Assembly: GCA_003457145.1 (NCBI GenBank)
Contig: DMSR01000053.1
Span: 1 to 5,705, forward strand
Length of the DNA stretch: 5,705 nt
Origin: Bacillus sp. (in: firmicutes)
Lineage (GTDB): Bacteria > Bacillota > Bacilli > Bacillales > Cytobacillaceae
Direction: 5' to 3'
How positions within the stretch are numbered: the first letter of the stretch is position 1; each line of letters opens with the position of its first letter. A program made the position numbers and the translations under genes. The notes beneath the pieces were generated by a model. That model made no database searches. It was not told the DNA's origin and saw only the letters and a program-made list of their open reading frames with translations. Positions 1 to 5,235 of this stretch are shown here, in pieces.

Positions 1-314
1 GAATCATTGAGATGCAGGTCACGGTTGATGGGAGCGAAGATATACTTTTTGAATTCATAGATATCGAAGATGTCATCCAGCTTGCAAAGACACTTACTCA
101 GGCTAACATAACAGGAGGCAGCTTGCATTCAATGAATAATCATTATTATCTACTGATGAATGGAATATCGCCAGCCGACGCTAGTAGAGCTGTGTCATTA
201 ATGGCTGAATATGGGACTCCTTCGATATTAAGTATTCACAGACTTTTGGAATATGGGAATGAAATAATCGAGGAAAATGCAGTCGAAACTCTGGTCCATT
301 ATTTTTTTAAATAA
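1..314 (+). CDS. mecB: MecA/MecB-family ClpC adaptor protein, C-terminal part (5' truncated by window)
   Basis: The reading frame is open from the window edge (first complete codon at position 3, reading IIEMQV) to TAA at 312-314, so about 103 C-terminal residues are visible of a family usually near 200-220 residues. The segment with FEFIDIEDVIQLAKTL followed by a GGSLHSMNNHYYLLMN strand matches the C-terminal domain of MecA-type adaptors. In that family this domain contacts the ClpC ATPase and delivers substrates to the cytoplasmic ClpCP protease, while the N-terminal domain, not visible here, binds substrate. The position directly upstream of gudB is that of mecB (ypbH) in B. subtilis, which is why I prefer MecB over its paralogue MecA. 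The methionine at 12 is internal, not a start. The last codons form one arm of the terminator. Family assignment is firm; MecB versus MecA rests mainly on neighbourhood. Confidence 0.85.
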   Translation, partial: IIEMQVTVDGSEDILFEFIDIEDVIQLAKTLTQANITGGSLHSMNNHYYLLMNGISPADASRAVSLMAEYGTPSILSIHRLLEYGNEIIEENAVETLVHYFFK

Positions 315-338
315 TGGACCAGAGTTACGGCTTTTTTT
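281..338 (+). terminator. Intrinsic terminator of mecB, overlapping the coding end
   Basis: An 18-bp perfect stem pairs 287-304 (AACTCTGGTCCATTATTT) with 309-326 around a TTTT loop. Past one A-A mismatch (286/327) the stem continues with five more pairs, 281-285 with 328-332 (including one G-U), and runs directly into the T-tract at 332-338. The upstream arm lies wholly within the mecB coding sequence and the stop codon lies in the downstream arm. Confidence 0.85.
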
Positions 339-411
339 GTACCTTTCGAAGTTTTATAGTCTTACTATTCTGTAAATTTATCATCGGTTATATAACTTTT
401 CAGGGTATATT

Positions 412-425
412 TGTTAGCGTTTACA
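412..425 (+). promoter_or_regulatory. Candidate cre site (CcpA operator) upstream of gudB
   Basis: TGTTAGCGTTTACA fits the published Bacillus cre consensus TGWAARCGYTWNCW with one mismatch (T for A at the fourth base). It lies about 40 bp upstream of the proposed -35 box, centred near -81 relative to the predicted transcription start. In B. subtilis the paralogous dehydrogenase gene rocG is repressed by CcpA, so carbon control of this glutamate dehydrogenase would be sensible. The upstream location is not the classical roadblock or promoter-overlap position, so the direction of any effect is open. Confidence 0.5.
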
Positions 426-464
426 TTTTGTGATTAAAAAATGCAGAAAAGTGTTTTTTTCTTC

Positions 465-492
465 TTGCATAAAATAACCAAAGGTGTATACT
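465..492 (+). promoter_or_regulatory. Candidate sigma-A promoter of gudB
   Basis: TTGCAT (465-470) and TATACT (487-492) are separated by 16 bp, each close to the sigma-A consensus, with an A/T-rich stretch upstream. Transcription would begin near 499, giving a leader of about 44 nt before the preferred gudB start. If correct, the in-frame ATG at 441 would lie upstream of the transcript and could not be used. Confidence 0.5.
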
Positions 493-529
493 ATGTCATG
501 AAAGCAGACAACATCCGCAAAAGTGATTT

Positions 530-536
530 AGGAGGT
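530..536 (+). promoter_or_regulatory. Ribosome binding site that sets the gudB start
   Basis: AGGAGGT is followed by a 6-nt spacer to ATG at 543. Neither in-frame upstream ATG (441, 498) has a comparable Shine-Dalgarno sequence, so 543 is the supported start. Confidence 0.9.
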
Positions 537-542
537 TTATCA

Positions 543-1820
543 ATGGTAGCCGCAAACGGTAATGAAAATCCAAATAATGAAGACAAACATGACGTCTTAC
601 GATCTACTCAAACTGTTATACACAAGGCTTTGGAAAAACTCGGATACCCTGAAGAGGTTTATGAGCTTTTAAAGGAGCCGCTCAGGATGATGACAGTGAA
701 AATTCCTGTCAGAATGGATGACGGATCTGTTAAAGTCTTTACTGGCTACCGGGCGCAGCACAATGATGCAGTGGGTCCAACAAAGGGAGGAATTCGTTTC
801 CATCCAAACGTAACAGAGAAAGAAGTAAAAGCCTTATCAATCTGGATGAGTTTAAAGTGTGGCATTGTCGATCTTCCTTATGGCGGCGGCAAAGGCGGGA
901 TTGTATGTGATCCCCGTGACATGTCATTCAGGGAGTTGGAAAGATTAAGCCGCGGGTATGTCCGGTCAATCAGCCAGATTGTAGGGCCGACAAAAGATAT
1001 TCCTGCACCTGATGTTTTCACTAACTCACAGATCATGGCTTGGATGATGGATGAATATAGCCGTATAGATGAATTTAACTCTCCAGGATTCATTACAGGC
1101 AAGCCGCTTGTTCTCGGTGGTTCACATGGACGTGAATCAGCAACAGCTAAAGGGGTAACAATTTGTATCCGTGAGGCAGCAAAGAAAAAAGGGATCGAAC
1201 TTCAAGGAGCAAGAGTGGTTGTCCAGGGTTTTGGAAATGCTGGAAGCTATCTCGCTAAATTCATGCATGATGCTGGTGCGAAAATCATCGGTATTTCAGA
1301 TGCTTATGGCGCACTGCATGATCCGGATGGCCTAGATGTCGATTACTTGCTGGATCGTCGTGACAGCTTTGGTACAGTTACGAAACTCTTCAATAATACA
1401 ATTTCAAATAAAGAATTGTTGGAGCTGGATTGTGATATCCTTGTTCCAGCTGCGATAGAAAATCAGATCACTGATGAAAATGCCTATAATATCAGGGCGA
1501 GCATCGTTGTTGAAGCAGCAAATGGTCCAACAACTCTTGAAGCCACTGAAATTCTGACTGAACGGGGTATCTTGCTTGTTCCGGACGTACTTGCTTCCGC
1601 TGGCGGTGTAACAGTCTCTTATTTTGAGTGGGTTCAAAATAACCAAGGATATTATTGGACAGAAGAAGAAGTGGAAGAAAAGCTAGAAAAGGTCATGGTA
1701 AAATCTTTTGACAGCATATATGAAACTGCTCAGACTCGCAGGGTTGATATGCGTCTTGCTGCCTATATGGTCGGTGTCAGGAAAATGGCAGAAGCCAGCA
1801 GATTTAGAGGATGGATTTAA
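543..1820 (+). CDS. gudB: Catabolic NAD-specific glutamate dehydrogenase GudB (active-type allele)
   Basis: A 425-residue protein of the Glu/Leu/Phe/Val dehydrogenase family, cytoplasmic and known as a hexamer, that oxidatively deaminates glutamate to 2-oxoglutarate and ammonium. The substrate region GPTKGGIRFHP (residues 78-88), the catalytic lysine signature LPYGGGKGG with Lys117, and PAPD with the conserved Asp157 are all present. The NAD-binding Rossmann fingerprint GFGNAG lies at 229-234. The C-terminal end MAEASRFRGWI is very close to my recollection of B. subtilis GudB. At residues 95-97 the 9-nt unit GTAAAAGCC (825-833, Val-Lys-Ala) occurs once; B. subtilis 168 carries a tandem duplication of this unit that makes its enzyme cryptic, so this copy should be active. 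RocG and active GudB of B. subtilis also inhibit the activator GltC; whether this one does is inference. The longer frame from 441 adds 34 unconserved-looking residues and is rejected. The gene has its own candidate promoter and terminator. GudB rather than RocG is chosen from position between mecB and ypdA. Confidence 0.95.
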   Translation: MVAANGNENPNNEDKHDVLRSTQTVIHKALEKLGYPEEVYELLKEPLRMMTVKIPVRMDDGSVKVFTGYRAQHNDAVGPTKGGIRFHPNVTEKEVKALSIWMSLKCGIVDLPYGGGKGGIVCDPRDMSFRELERLSRGYVRSISQIVGPTKDIPAPDVFTNSQIMAWMMDEYSRIDEFNSPGFITGKPLVLGGSHGRESATAKGVTICIREAAKKKGIELQGARVVVQGFGNAGSYLAKFMHDAGAKIIGISDAYGALHDPDGLDVDYLLDRRDSFGTVTKLFNNTISNKELLELDCDILVPAAIENQITDENAYNIRASIVVEAANGPTTLEATEILTERGILLVPDVLASAGGVTVSYFEWVQNNQGYYWTEEEVEEKLEKVMVKSFDSIYETAQTRRVDMRLAAYMVGVRKMAEASRFRGWI

Positions 1821-1836
1821 TCATAAGTTTGTTATA

Positions 1837-1857
1837 CCGGCAGAATTAATCGGCCGG
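1837..1857 (+). repeat. Short GC-rich inverted repeat after gudB
   Basis: CCGGC (1837-1841) pairs with GCCGG (1853-1857), with two more pairs beyond an A-G mismatch. No T-tract follows, so it is not a terminator by itself. It may only be a transcript 3' structure ahead of the real terminator. Confidence 0.35.
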
Positions 1858-1894
1858 CAAACCAAATAATAGGGTTCTTCATTGAATCTTAAGT

Positions 1895-1931
1895 AAAAAT
1901 CTCCTATCATTTAAAGATAGGAGATTTTTTT
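1895..1931 (+). terminator. Intrinsic terminator of gudB
   Basis: A 14-bp perfect stem pairs AAAAATCTCCTATC (1895-1908) with GATAGGAGATTTTT (1916-1929) around a 7-nt loop. The run of seven T at 1925-1931 forms the tail. It lies about 75 bp after the gudB stop and separates gudB from ypdA. Confidence 0.9.
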
Positions 1932-1983
1932 ATTTAGGCCTTTTCGTAATCTTTATTGGTTTCACATTTGATATGAAGCTTTT

Positions 1984-2012
1984 TTTGAGTCTGTACACCG
2001 AAAGAACTCAAA
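1984..2012. repeat. Inverted repeat upstream of ypdA, possible operator
   Basis: TTTGAGT (1984-1990) and ACTCAAA (2006-2012) form a perfect 7-bp inverted repeat whose arm centres are 22 bp apart, about two helical turns. Pairing can extend by two bases with one bulge. A weak sigma-A-like pair, TTGAGT (1985-1990) and TCAAAT (2008-2013) with 17-bp spacing, lies almost exactly on the two arms. This could be a dimer-binding operator or a chance repeat; no regulator can be named. Confidence 0.35.
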
Positions 2013-2102
2013 TCCCTGGTTAAATAAGGATAAAGTGTAAATATATCATGAAACAATCAACGCGAAAACAGCCTGAGATTATAAAGGAGGGGTCAAACTC
2101 AA

Positions 2103-3071
2103 ATGAAAAAGGAAGAAGTAATCGTTGTTGGCGGAGGTCCATGCGGCCTTGCAGCGGCCATCGCATTGAAGAATAAAGGGATCGTACCTCTTGTTATAGA
2201 AAAAGGCAATATTGTAAATGCCATTTATAATTACCCAACCCATCAAACTTTCTTCAGCAGCAGCGAAAAGCTTTCGATTGGAGATGTTCCATTCATAACA
2301 GAAAGTCATAAACCAAAACGAAATCAGGCCCTTGTATATTACAGAGAGGTAGTAAAACGAGAGCGGTTAAGAATTAAGAAATTCGAAAAAGTCGTTGGGA
2401 TTGAAAAGGTGGGTGGAACATACTTCAAAATAACAACAGATAGACAGCAATATATAGCTGACAATGTTGTAATTGCGACGGGCTATTACGACAACCCTAA
2501 TTATATGGGGATCCCAGGCGAAGAACTGCCCAAGGTTTCTCACTATTTCAAAGAAGCACATTCATTTTTTGATATGGATGTAGCAGTGATTGGCGGTAAA
2601 AATTCAAGTATTGATGCAGCGATAGAGCTAGAGAAGGCTGGTGCAAGAGTGACAGTACTTTACCGAGGCTCTGAATACTCTCCTAGCATAAAACCATGGG
2701 TGCTTCCAGACTTCGATGCTCTAGTCAAGACCAGTAAGGTGAGCATAGTTTTTAATGCGAATTTAAAAGAAATAAACAAAGAATATATTATTTACGAACA
2801 AAATGAAAAGTCCACAAAGTTGAAAAACGATTATGTTTTCGCTATGACTGGGTATCATCCTGATCATACTTTCCTGAAACGAGTAGGTGTACAAATCGAA
2901 GAGGAAACAGGACGGCCACACTTCAACCCTGACACGATGGAAACAAACGTTCCAGGGATCTTTATTGCGGGTGTAATTGCAGCAGGTAATAACGCAAACG
3001 AAATCTTCATTGAGAACGGTCGATTCCATGGGAGCCAAATTGCTGAGGAAATTTCAAAAAGAGGACAATAA
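2103..3071 (+). CDS. ypdA: YpdA-family bacillithiol disulfide reductase (FAD/NADPH flavoprotein)
   Basis: A 322-residue cytoplasmic flavoprotein, the usual family length. The N-terminal FAD fingerprint is GGGPCG at residues 10-15, and its Cys14 is the conserved cysteine of YpdA proteins. A second Rossmann motif, VIGGKNSS at 162-169, fits NADPH binding, and the second FAD segment GIFIAG lies at 285-290. The thioredoxin-reductase CxxC pair is absent, which separates YpdA from TrxB. In Firmicutes, YpdA (Bdr) is reported to reduce oxidised bacillithiol (BSSB) with NADPH, working with the bacilliredoxins in disulfide-stress recovery. The start is ATG at 2103 with AAAGGAGG at 2083-2090; the spacing of about 12 nt is longer than usual but no better in-frame start exists. 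It lies between gudB and prsW as in B. subtilis and appears monocistronic, with a terminator 100 bp downstream. The specific substrate is inferred from the family. Confidence 0.92.
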   Translation: MKKEEVIVVGGGPCGLAAAIALKNKGIVPLVIEKGNIVNAIYNYPTHQTFFSSSEKLSIGDVPFITESHKPKRNQALVYYREVVKRERLRIKKFEKVVGIEKVGGTYFKITTDRQQYIADNVVIATGYYDNPNYMGIPGEELPKVSHYFKEAHSFFDMDVAVIGGKNSSIDAAIELEKAGARVTVLYRGSEYSPSIKPWVLPDFDALVKTSKVSIVFNANLKEINKEYIIYEQNEKSTKLKNDYVFAMTGYHPDHTFLKRVGVQIEEETGRPHFNPDTMETNVPGIFIAGVIAAGNNANEIFIENGRFHGSQIAEEISKRGQ

Positions 3072-3173
3072 TTGGAGTATGCAATGGCAGTCCTGACAGG
3101 CTGCCGACCAAAACGCTGTGGCAGTTAGGTCTATACCTAGACAGTTTTGTAAGTTATATTTTCTAACCTTGTG

Positions 3174-3203
3174 AAAAAGGCGGATAGTATCCGCCTTTTT
3201 TTT
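3174..3203. terminator. Bidirectional terminator between ypdA and the asparaginase gene
   Basis: GGCGGA (3179-3184) pairs with TCCGCC (3190-3195) around a 5-nt loop. The stem is flanked by five A on the left (3174-3178) and eight T on the right (3196-3203). It can therefore act after ypdA on the plus strand and after the convergent asparaginase gene on the minus strand. Confidence 0.88.
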
Positions 3204-3223
3204 GTTTATAAGACTATAGTGAA

Positions 3224-4195
3224 TTAAAACATGAACATTTGCTCAATCTCTTTCATGTCATCCGTTTTAGCAAGTGCTACCAAGAGTTTGATCCGGGCTT
3301 TTTGTCCGTTTAAGCCGTTGGAAAATATCACTCCTAATGCTTTCAAATGCTGGCCACCGCCTTCATATCCATAATTGTCCTGGACAATGCCATTAAAACT
3401 GCGTGAGACAATGACGACAGGGATATTATTGTTGATCAGGTCCGCCACTCCCTCAAGTGCTGCTGGCGGAAGGTTGCCCTGCCCGAGAGCCTCAATGACT
3501 ACTCCATCGATCCTTAATCCAAGGATCGCTTTTAACAATGATGAATCCATTCCTGCATGTGCTTTTACAAGAACAACCTTCTTTTCAATTTCTTTAATTG
3601 AATAGTTTTCATGTTTTGTAGGTGTGTGATGGAATAATACACCTCTTTTGGTTACGATTCCAATGGGGCCATATTGCGGACTCTGGAAGGTTGAAAGGTT
3701 GCTGGTATGTGTTTTTGTGACATTTACTGCTGTATGGATTTCATCATTTAAAACAACCAGTACTCCTTGTCCCTTTGCCTCGCTGCTTGAAGCGACCCGT
3801 ATGGATGATATTAAGTTATAAAGCCCATCAGAACCAATTTCGTTACTTGAACGCATAGCGCCAGTTACGACAATGGGAAAGTCTGCCTGGACTGTTAAAT
3901 CTAAAAAGTATGCCGTCTCCTCTAAAGTATCCGTTCCGTGGGTAATGACAACTCCATCTATATCTCCTTTTTGCTCATAATGCTCTATGATTTGCTTTAA
4001 TTTCATCATTTCAGCTGGTGTTATATGGGGGGAAGGAAGATTAAACGGTTCTTCGACCACTAGGGTGGCAATGTTTGTTAGCAATGTTGTCCCTTCTCTT
4101 AAAGGATTACTAATGCCAGGCTTGACAGAACCGCTCGTATCCTCACTCATTGAAATTGTTCCGCCTGTATGAATCAATAGAATATTTTTCTTCAA
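3224..4195 (-). CDS. L-asparaginase, cytoplasmic, type I/II fold
   Basis: A 323-residue asparaginase that hydrolyses L-asparagine to L-aspartate and ammonium. Numbered from the preferred start, the N-terminal signature HTGGTIS holds nucleophile Thr13. The second signature ITHGTDT holds Thr88 and Asp89, and VTKTHT holds Lys161, so the two-triad catalytic set is complete. ITHGTDTLEETAYFLDLT is strikingly similar to the E. coli AnsB segment, but there is no signal peptide, so it should act in the cytoplasm. It resembles the AnsB/AnsZ group more than B. subtilis AnsA as I recall it, so I give no symbol. The start is TTG at 4195-4193, preceded by GGAGGT (4208-4203) at a 7-nt spacing; the longer frame starts with a TTG at 4210 that overlaps this ribosome binding site. 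It is the only minus-strand gene here, convergent with ypdA and divergent from prsW. Affinity for asparagine versus glutamine cannot be read from the sequence. Confidence 0.92.
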   Translation of the reverse strand: MKKNILLIHTGGTISMSEDTSGSVKPGISNPLREGTTLLTNIATLVVEEPFNLPSPHITPAEMMKLKQIIEHYEQKGDIDGVVITHGTDTLEETAYFLDLTVQADFPIVVTGAMRSSNEIGSDGLYNLISSIRVASSSEAKGQGVLVVLNDEIHTAVNVTKTHTSNLSTFQSPQYGPIGIVTKRGVLFHHTPTKHENYSIKEIEKKVVLVKAHAGMDSSLLKAILGLRIDGVVIEALGQGNLPPAALEGVADLINNNIPVVIVSRSFNGIVQDNYGYEGGGQHLKALGVIFSNGLNGQKARIKLLVALAKTDDMKEIEQMFMF

Positions 4196-4202
4196 ATTAA
4201 TT

Positions 4203-4208
4203 ACCTCC
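4203..4208 (-). promoter_or_regulatory. Ribosome binding site that sets the asparaginase TTG start
   Basis: Read on the minus strand, GGAGGT is followed by seven bases and then TTG-AAG-AAA at 4195. The alternative TTG at 4210 shares bases with the Shine-Dalgarno region and has none of its own. Confidence 0.85.
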
Positions 4209-4298
4209 AAATCGTCAATCGAGACGGCTCGTTACCATAAAGTAAATAAATCGGTTTATGGATTTTTTACGTTTATAATTAGACTCTAGGTTAATGGT

Positions 4299-4377
4299 CC
4301 GTTAAGAAAGGGTACGTGTCCACTTTCAGAACAGGAAATTTCCCTGGTCATGAACTTGGAAACAGCCGTTAAGAAAG
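4299..4377 (+). repeat. 12-bp direct repeat pair in the asparaginase-prsW intergenic region
   Basis: CCGTTAAGAAAG occurs at 4299-4310 and again at 4366-4377, 67 bp apart start to start. The second copy also opens a 9-bp inverted repeat, AAGAAAGAA (4371-4379) with TTCTTTCTT (4392-4400). No function is assigned. Confidence 0.6.
4334..4343. repeat. 10-bp perfect palindrome between the divergent genes
   Basis: GGAAATTTCC is fully self-complementary and sits between the two direct-repeat copies in the divergent region upstream of both the asparaginase gene and prsW. It could be a regulator site or chance. Confidence 0.4.
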
Positions 4378-4435
4378 AATATTAATCCATTTTCTTTCTT
4401 CTAATATCATGATACGATTAAAAAAACAAATTGAA

Positions 4436-4442
4436 AAGGGGA
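4436..4442 (+). promoter_or_regulatory. Ribosome binding site that sets the prsW start
   Basis: AAGGGGA is followed by 6 nt and ATG at 4449. The longer frame from TTG at 4431 would contain this ribosome binding site within its own first codons. Confidence 0.75.
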
Positions 4443-4448
4443 CAGTAC

Positions 4449-5120
4449 ATGCTGGGTGTAGTTACTGCAGGTGTCGCTCCAGGACTTGCACTGTTAAGTT
4501 ATTTTTATTTGAAAGACCAATATGATTCAGAACCGATCTCTTTAGTCCTCAAGACATTTATTTTTGGTGCCCTTCTCGTATTCCCGCTTATGTTCATTCA
4601 GTATGTGCTAGCCGCTGAGGGCCTATTTCAAGGGAGTTTTTTAAAGGCGTTTGGGACTGTTGGGCTAATGGAAGAATTCTTTAAATGGTTCATTCTTTAT
4701 TATACAATCTTCCAGCATGTTTCTTTTGATGAGCCATATGATGGGGTCATTTATGGGGCATCGGTATCACTGGGTTTTGCTTCTGCTGAAAATATTTTTT
4801 ATCTAGTTGCAAATGGACTGCAAGATGCCTTAGGCAGGGCTTTATTACCTGTATCAAGCCATGCTCTTTTTGGTGTAATCATGGGTTATTATTTTGGCAA
4901 AGCAAAGTTTTCACCTGATTCGATTAAAAAGTGGATTGCGTTTTCTTTATTTATTCCTGTCATCCTCCATGGTGTATATGACTATATTCTGATGACTAGG
5001 GAGGACTGGCTGATGCTTATTGTGCCATTCATGATTTTTTTATGGTGGCTGGGATTAAGGAAAGTGAAAAAAGCAAAAATCTTAACCTTGCATCATATGA
5101 ATAAGCAGTATCCTGTCTAA
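4449..5120 (+). CDS. prsW: PrsW, membrane site-1 protease for anti-sigma factor RsiW
   Basis: A 223-residue multi-pass membrane protein, close to the length of B. subtilis PrsW. In that species PrsW makes the first cut in the anti-sigma factor RsiW under envelope or antimicrobial-peptide stress; RasP and Clp proteases then complete release of sigma-W. Hydrophobic segments lie at about residues 2-21, 32-54, 64-87, 99-122, 131-149, 162-182 and 186-203. The putative glutamate protease motif is MEEFFKW with Glu75-Glu76, followed by ASAEN (Glu114), SSHAL (His138) and LHGVYD (His174), matching the conserved Glu and His residues needed for PrsW activity. The N-terminal [17 protein letters not shown] and C-terminal FLWWLGLRK blocks are also typical. 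ATG at 4449 is chosen because AAGGGGA precedes it. The gene lies directly upstream of sleB as in B. subtilis but is separated from it by a terminator. Whether rsiW and sigW exist in this genome is not visible. Confidence 0.93.
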   Translation: MLGVVTAGVAPGLALLSYFYLKDQYDSEPISLVLKTFIFGALLVFPLMFIQYVLAAEGLFQGSFLKAFGTVGLMEEFFKWFILYYTIFQHVSFDEPYDGVIYGASVSLGFASAENIFYLVANGLQDALGRALLPVSSHALFGVIMGYYFGKAKFSPDSIKKWIAFSLFIPVILHGVYDYILMTREDWLMLIVPFMIFLWWLGLRKVKKAKILTLHHMNKQYPV

Positions 5121-5125
5121 AAAAG

Positions 5126-5156
5126 ACTCTTCATTTTTAAAAATGGAGAGTTTTTT
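5126..5156 (+). terminator. Intrinsic terminator of prsW
   Basis: ACTCTTCATT (5126-5135) pairs with AATGGAGAGT (5142-5151), with one T-G wobble, around a 6-nt loop. It is followed by six T (5151-5156), a C and five more T. It sits 5 bp after the prsW stop and makes sleB a separate unit. Confidence 0.88.
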
Positions 5157-5235
5157 CTTTTTGTGGAATAAAAGTCAGCTCTTTACAAAAAATAGAGTTA
5201 AATCTTTTAAGTTCACATCTTGGAGGTTGCATGCA

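Noticed and set aside
441..542. 34-codon N-terminal extension of gudB starting at ATG 441 (or at in-frame ATG 498)
   Set aside because: Neither ATG has a Shine-Dalgarno sequence, a plausible promoter lies inside the extension, and AGGAGGT with ideal spacing points to 543, which gives the normal family length.
739..1102. Minus-strand open frames inside gudB, and similar frames opposite ypdA and the asparaginase gene
   Set aside because: They lie entirely within well-supported genes and show no recognisable motifs, so they are reading-frame shadows.
1973..2023. 16-residue open frame (MKLFLSLYTERTQIPG) upstream of ypdA
   Set aside because: No ribosome binding site precedes it, and it runs through the inverted repeat; most likely chance.
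4196..4210. Asparaginase start at TTG 4210
   Set aside because: This codon overlaps the ribosome binding site that serves the TTG at 4195.
4274..4279. Perfect TATAAT in the asparaginase-prsW gap, with TATAAA on the other strand
   Set aside because: No acceptable -35 element lies at 15-19 bp on either strand, and there is no extended -10 TG. An AT-rich hexamer is expected by chance here.
4321..4335. CodY-box-like sequence centred on TTTCAGAA
   Set aside because: About five mismatches to the 15-bp CodY consensus, which is common by chance in AT-rich DNA.
4431..4448. prsW start at TTG 4431
   Set aside because: The codons that follow contain the AAGGGGA ribosome binding site for ATG 4449, and PrsW proteins begin close to the VTAGVAPG block.
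5164..5194. Sigma-G-type promoter for sleB (GGAATA followed by an AT-rich -10)
   Set aside because: sleB is known to be forespore-expressed under sigma-G in B. subtilis, but I could not find a -10 close enough to CATACTA at the right spacing to place it.
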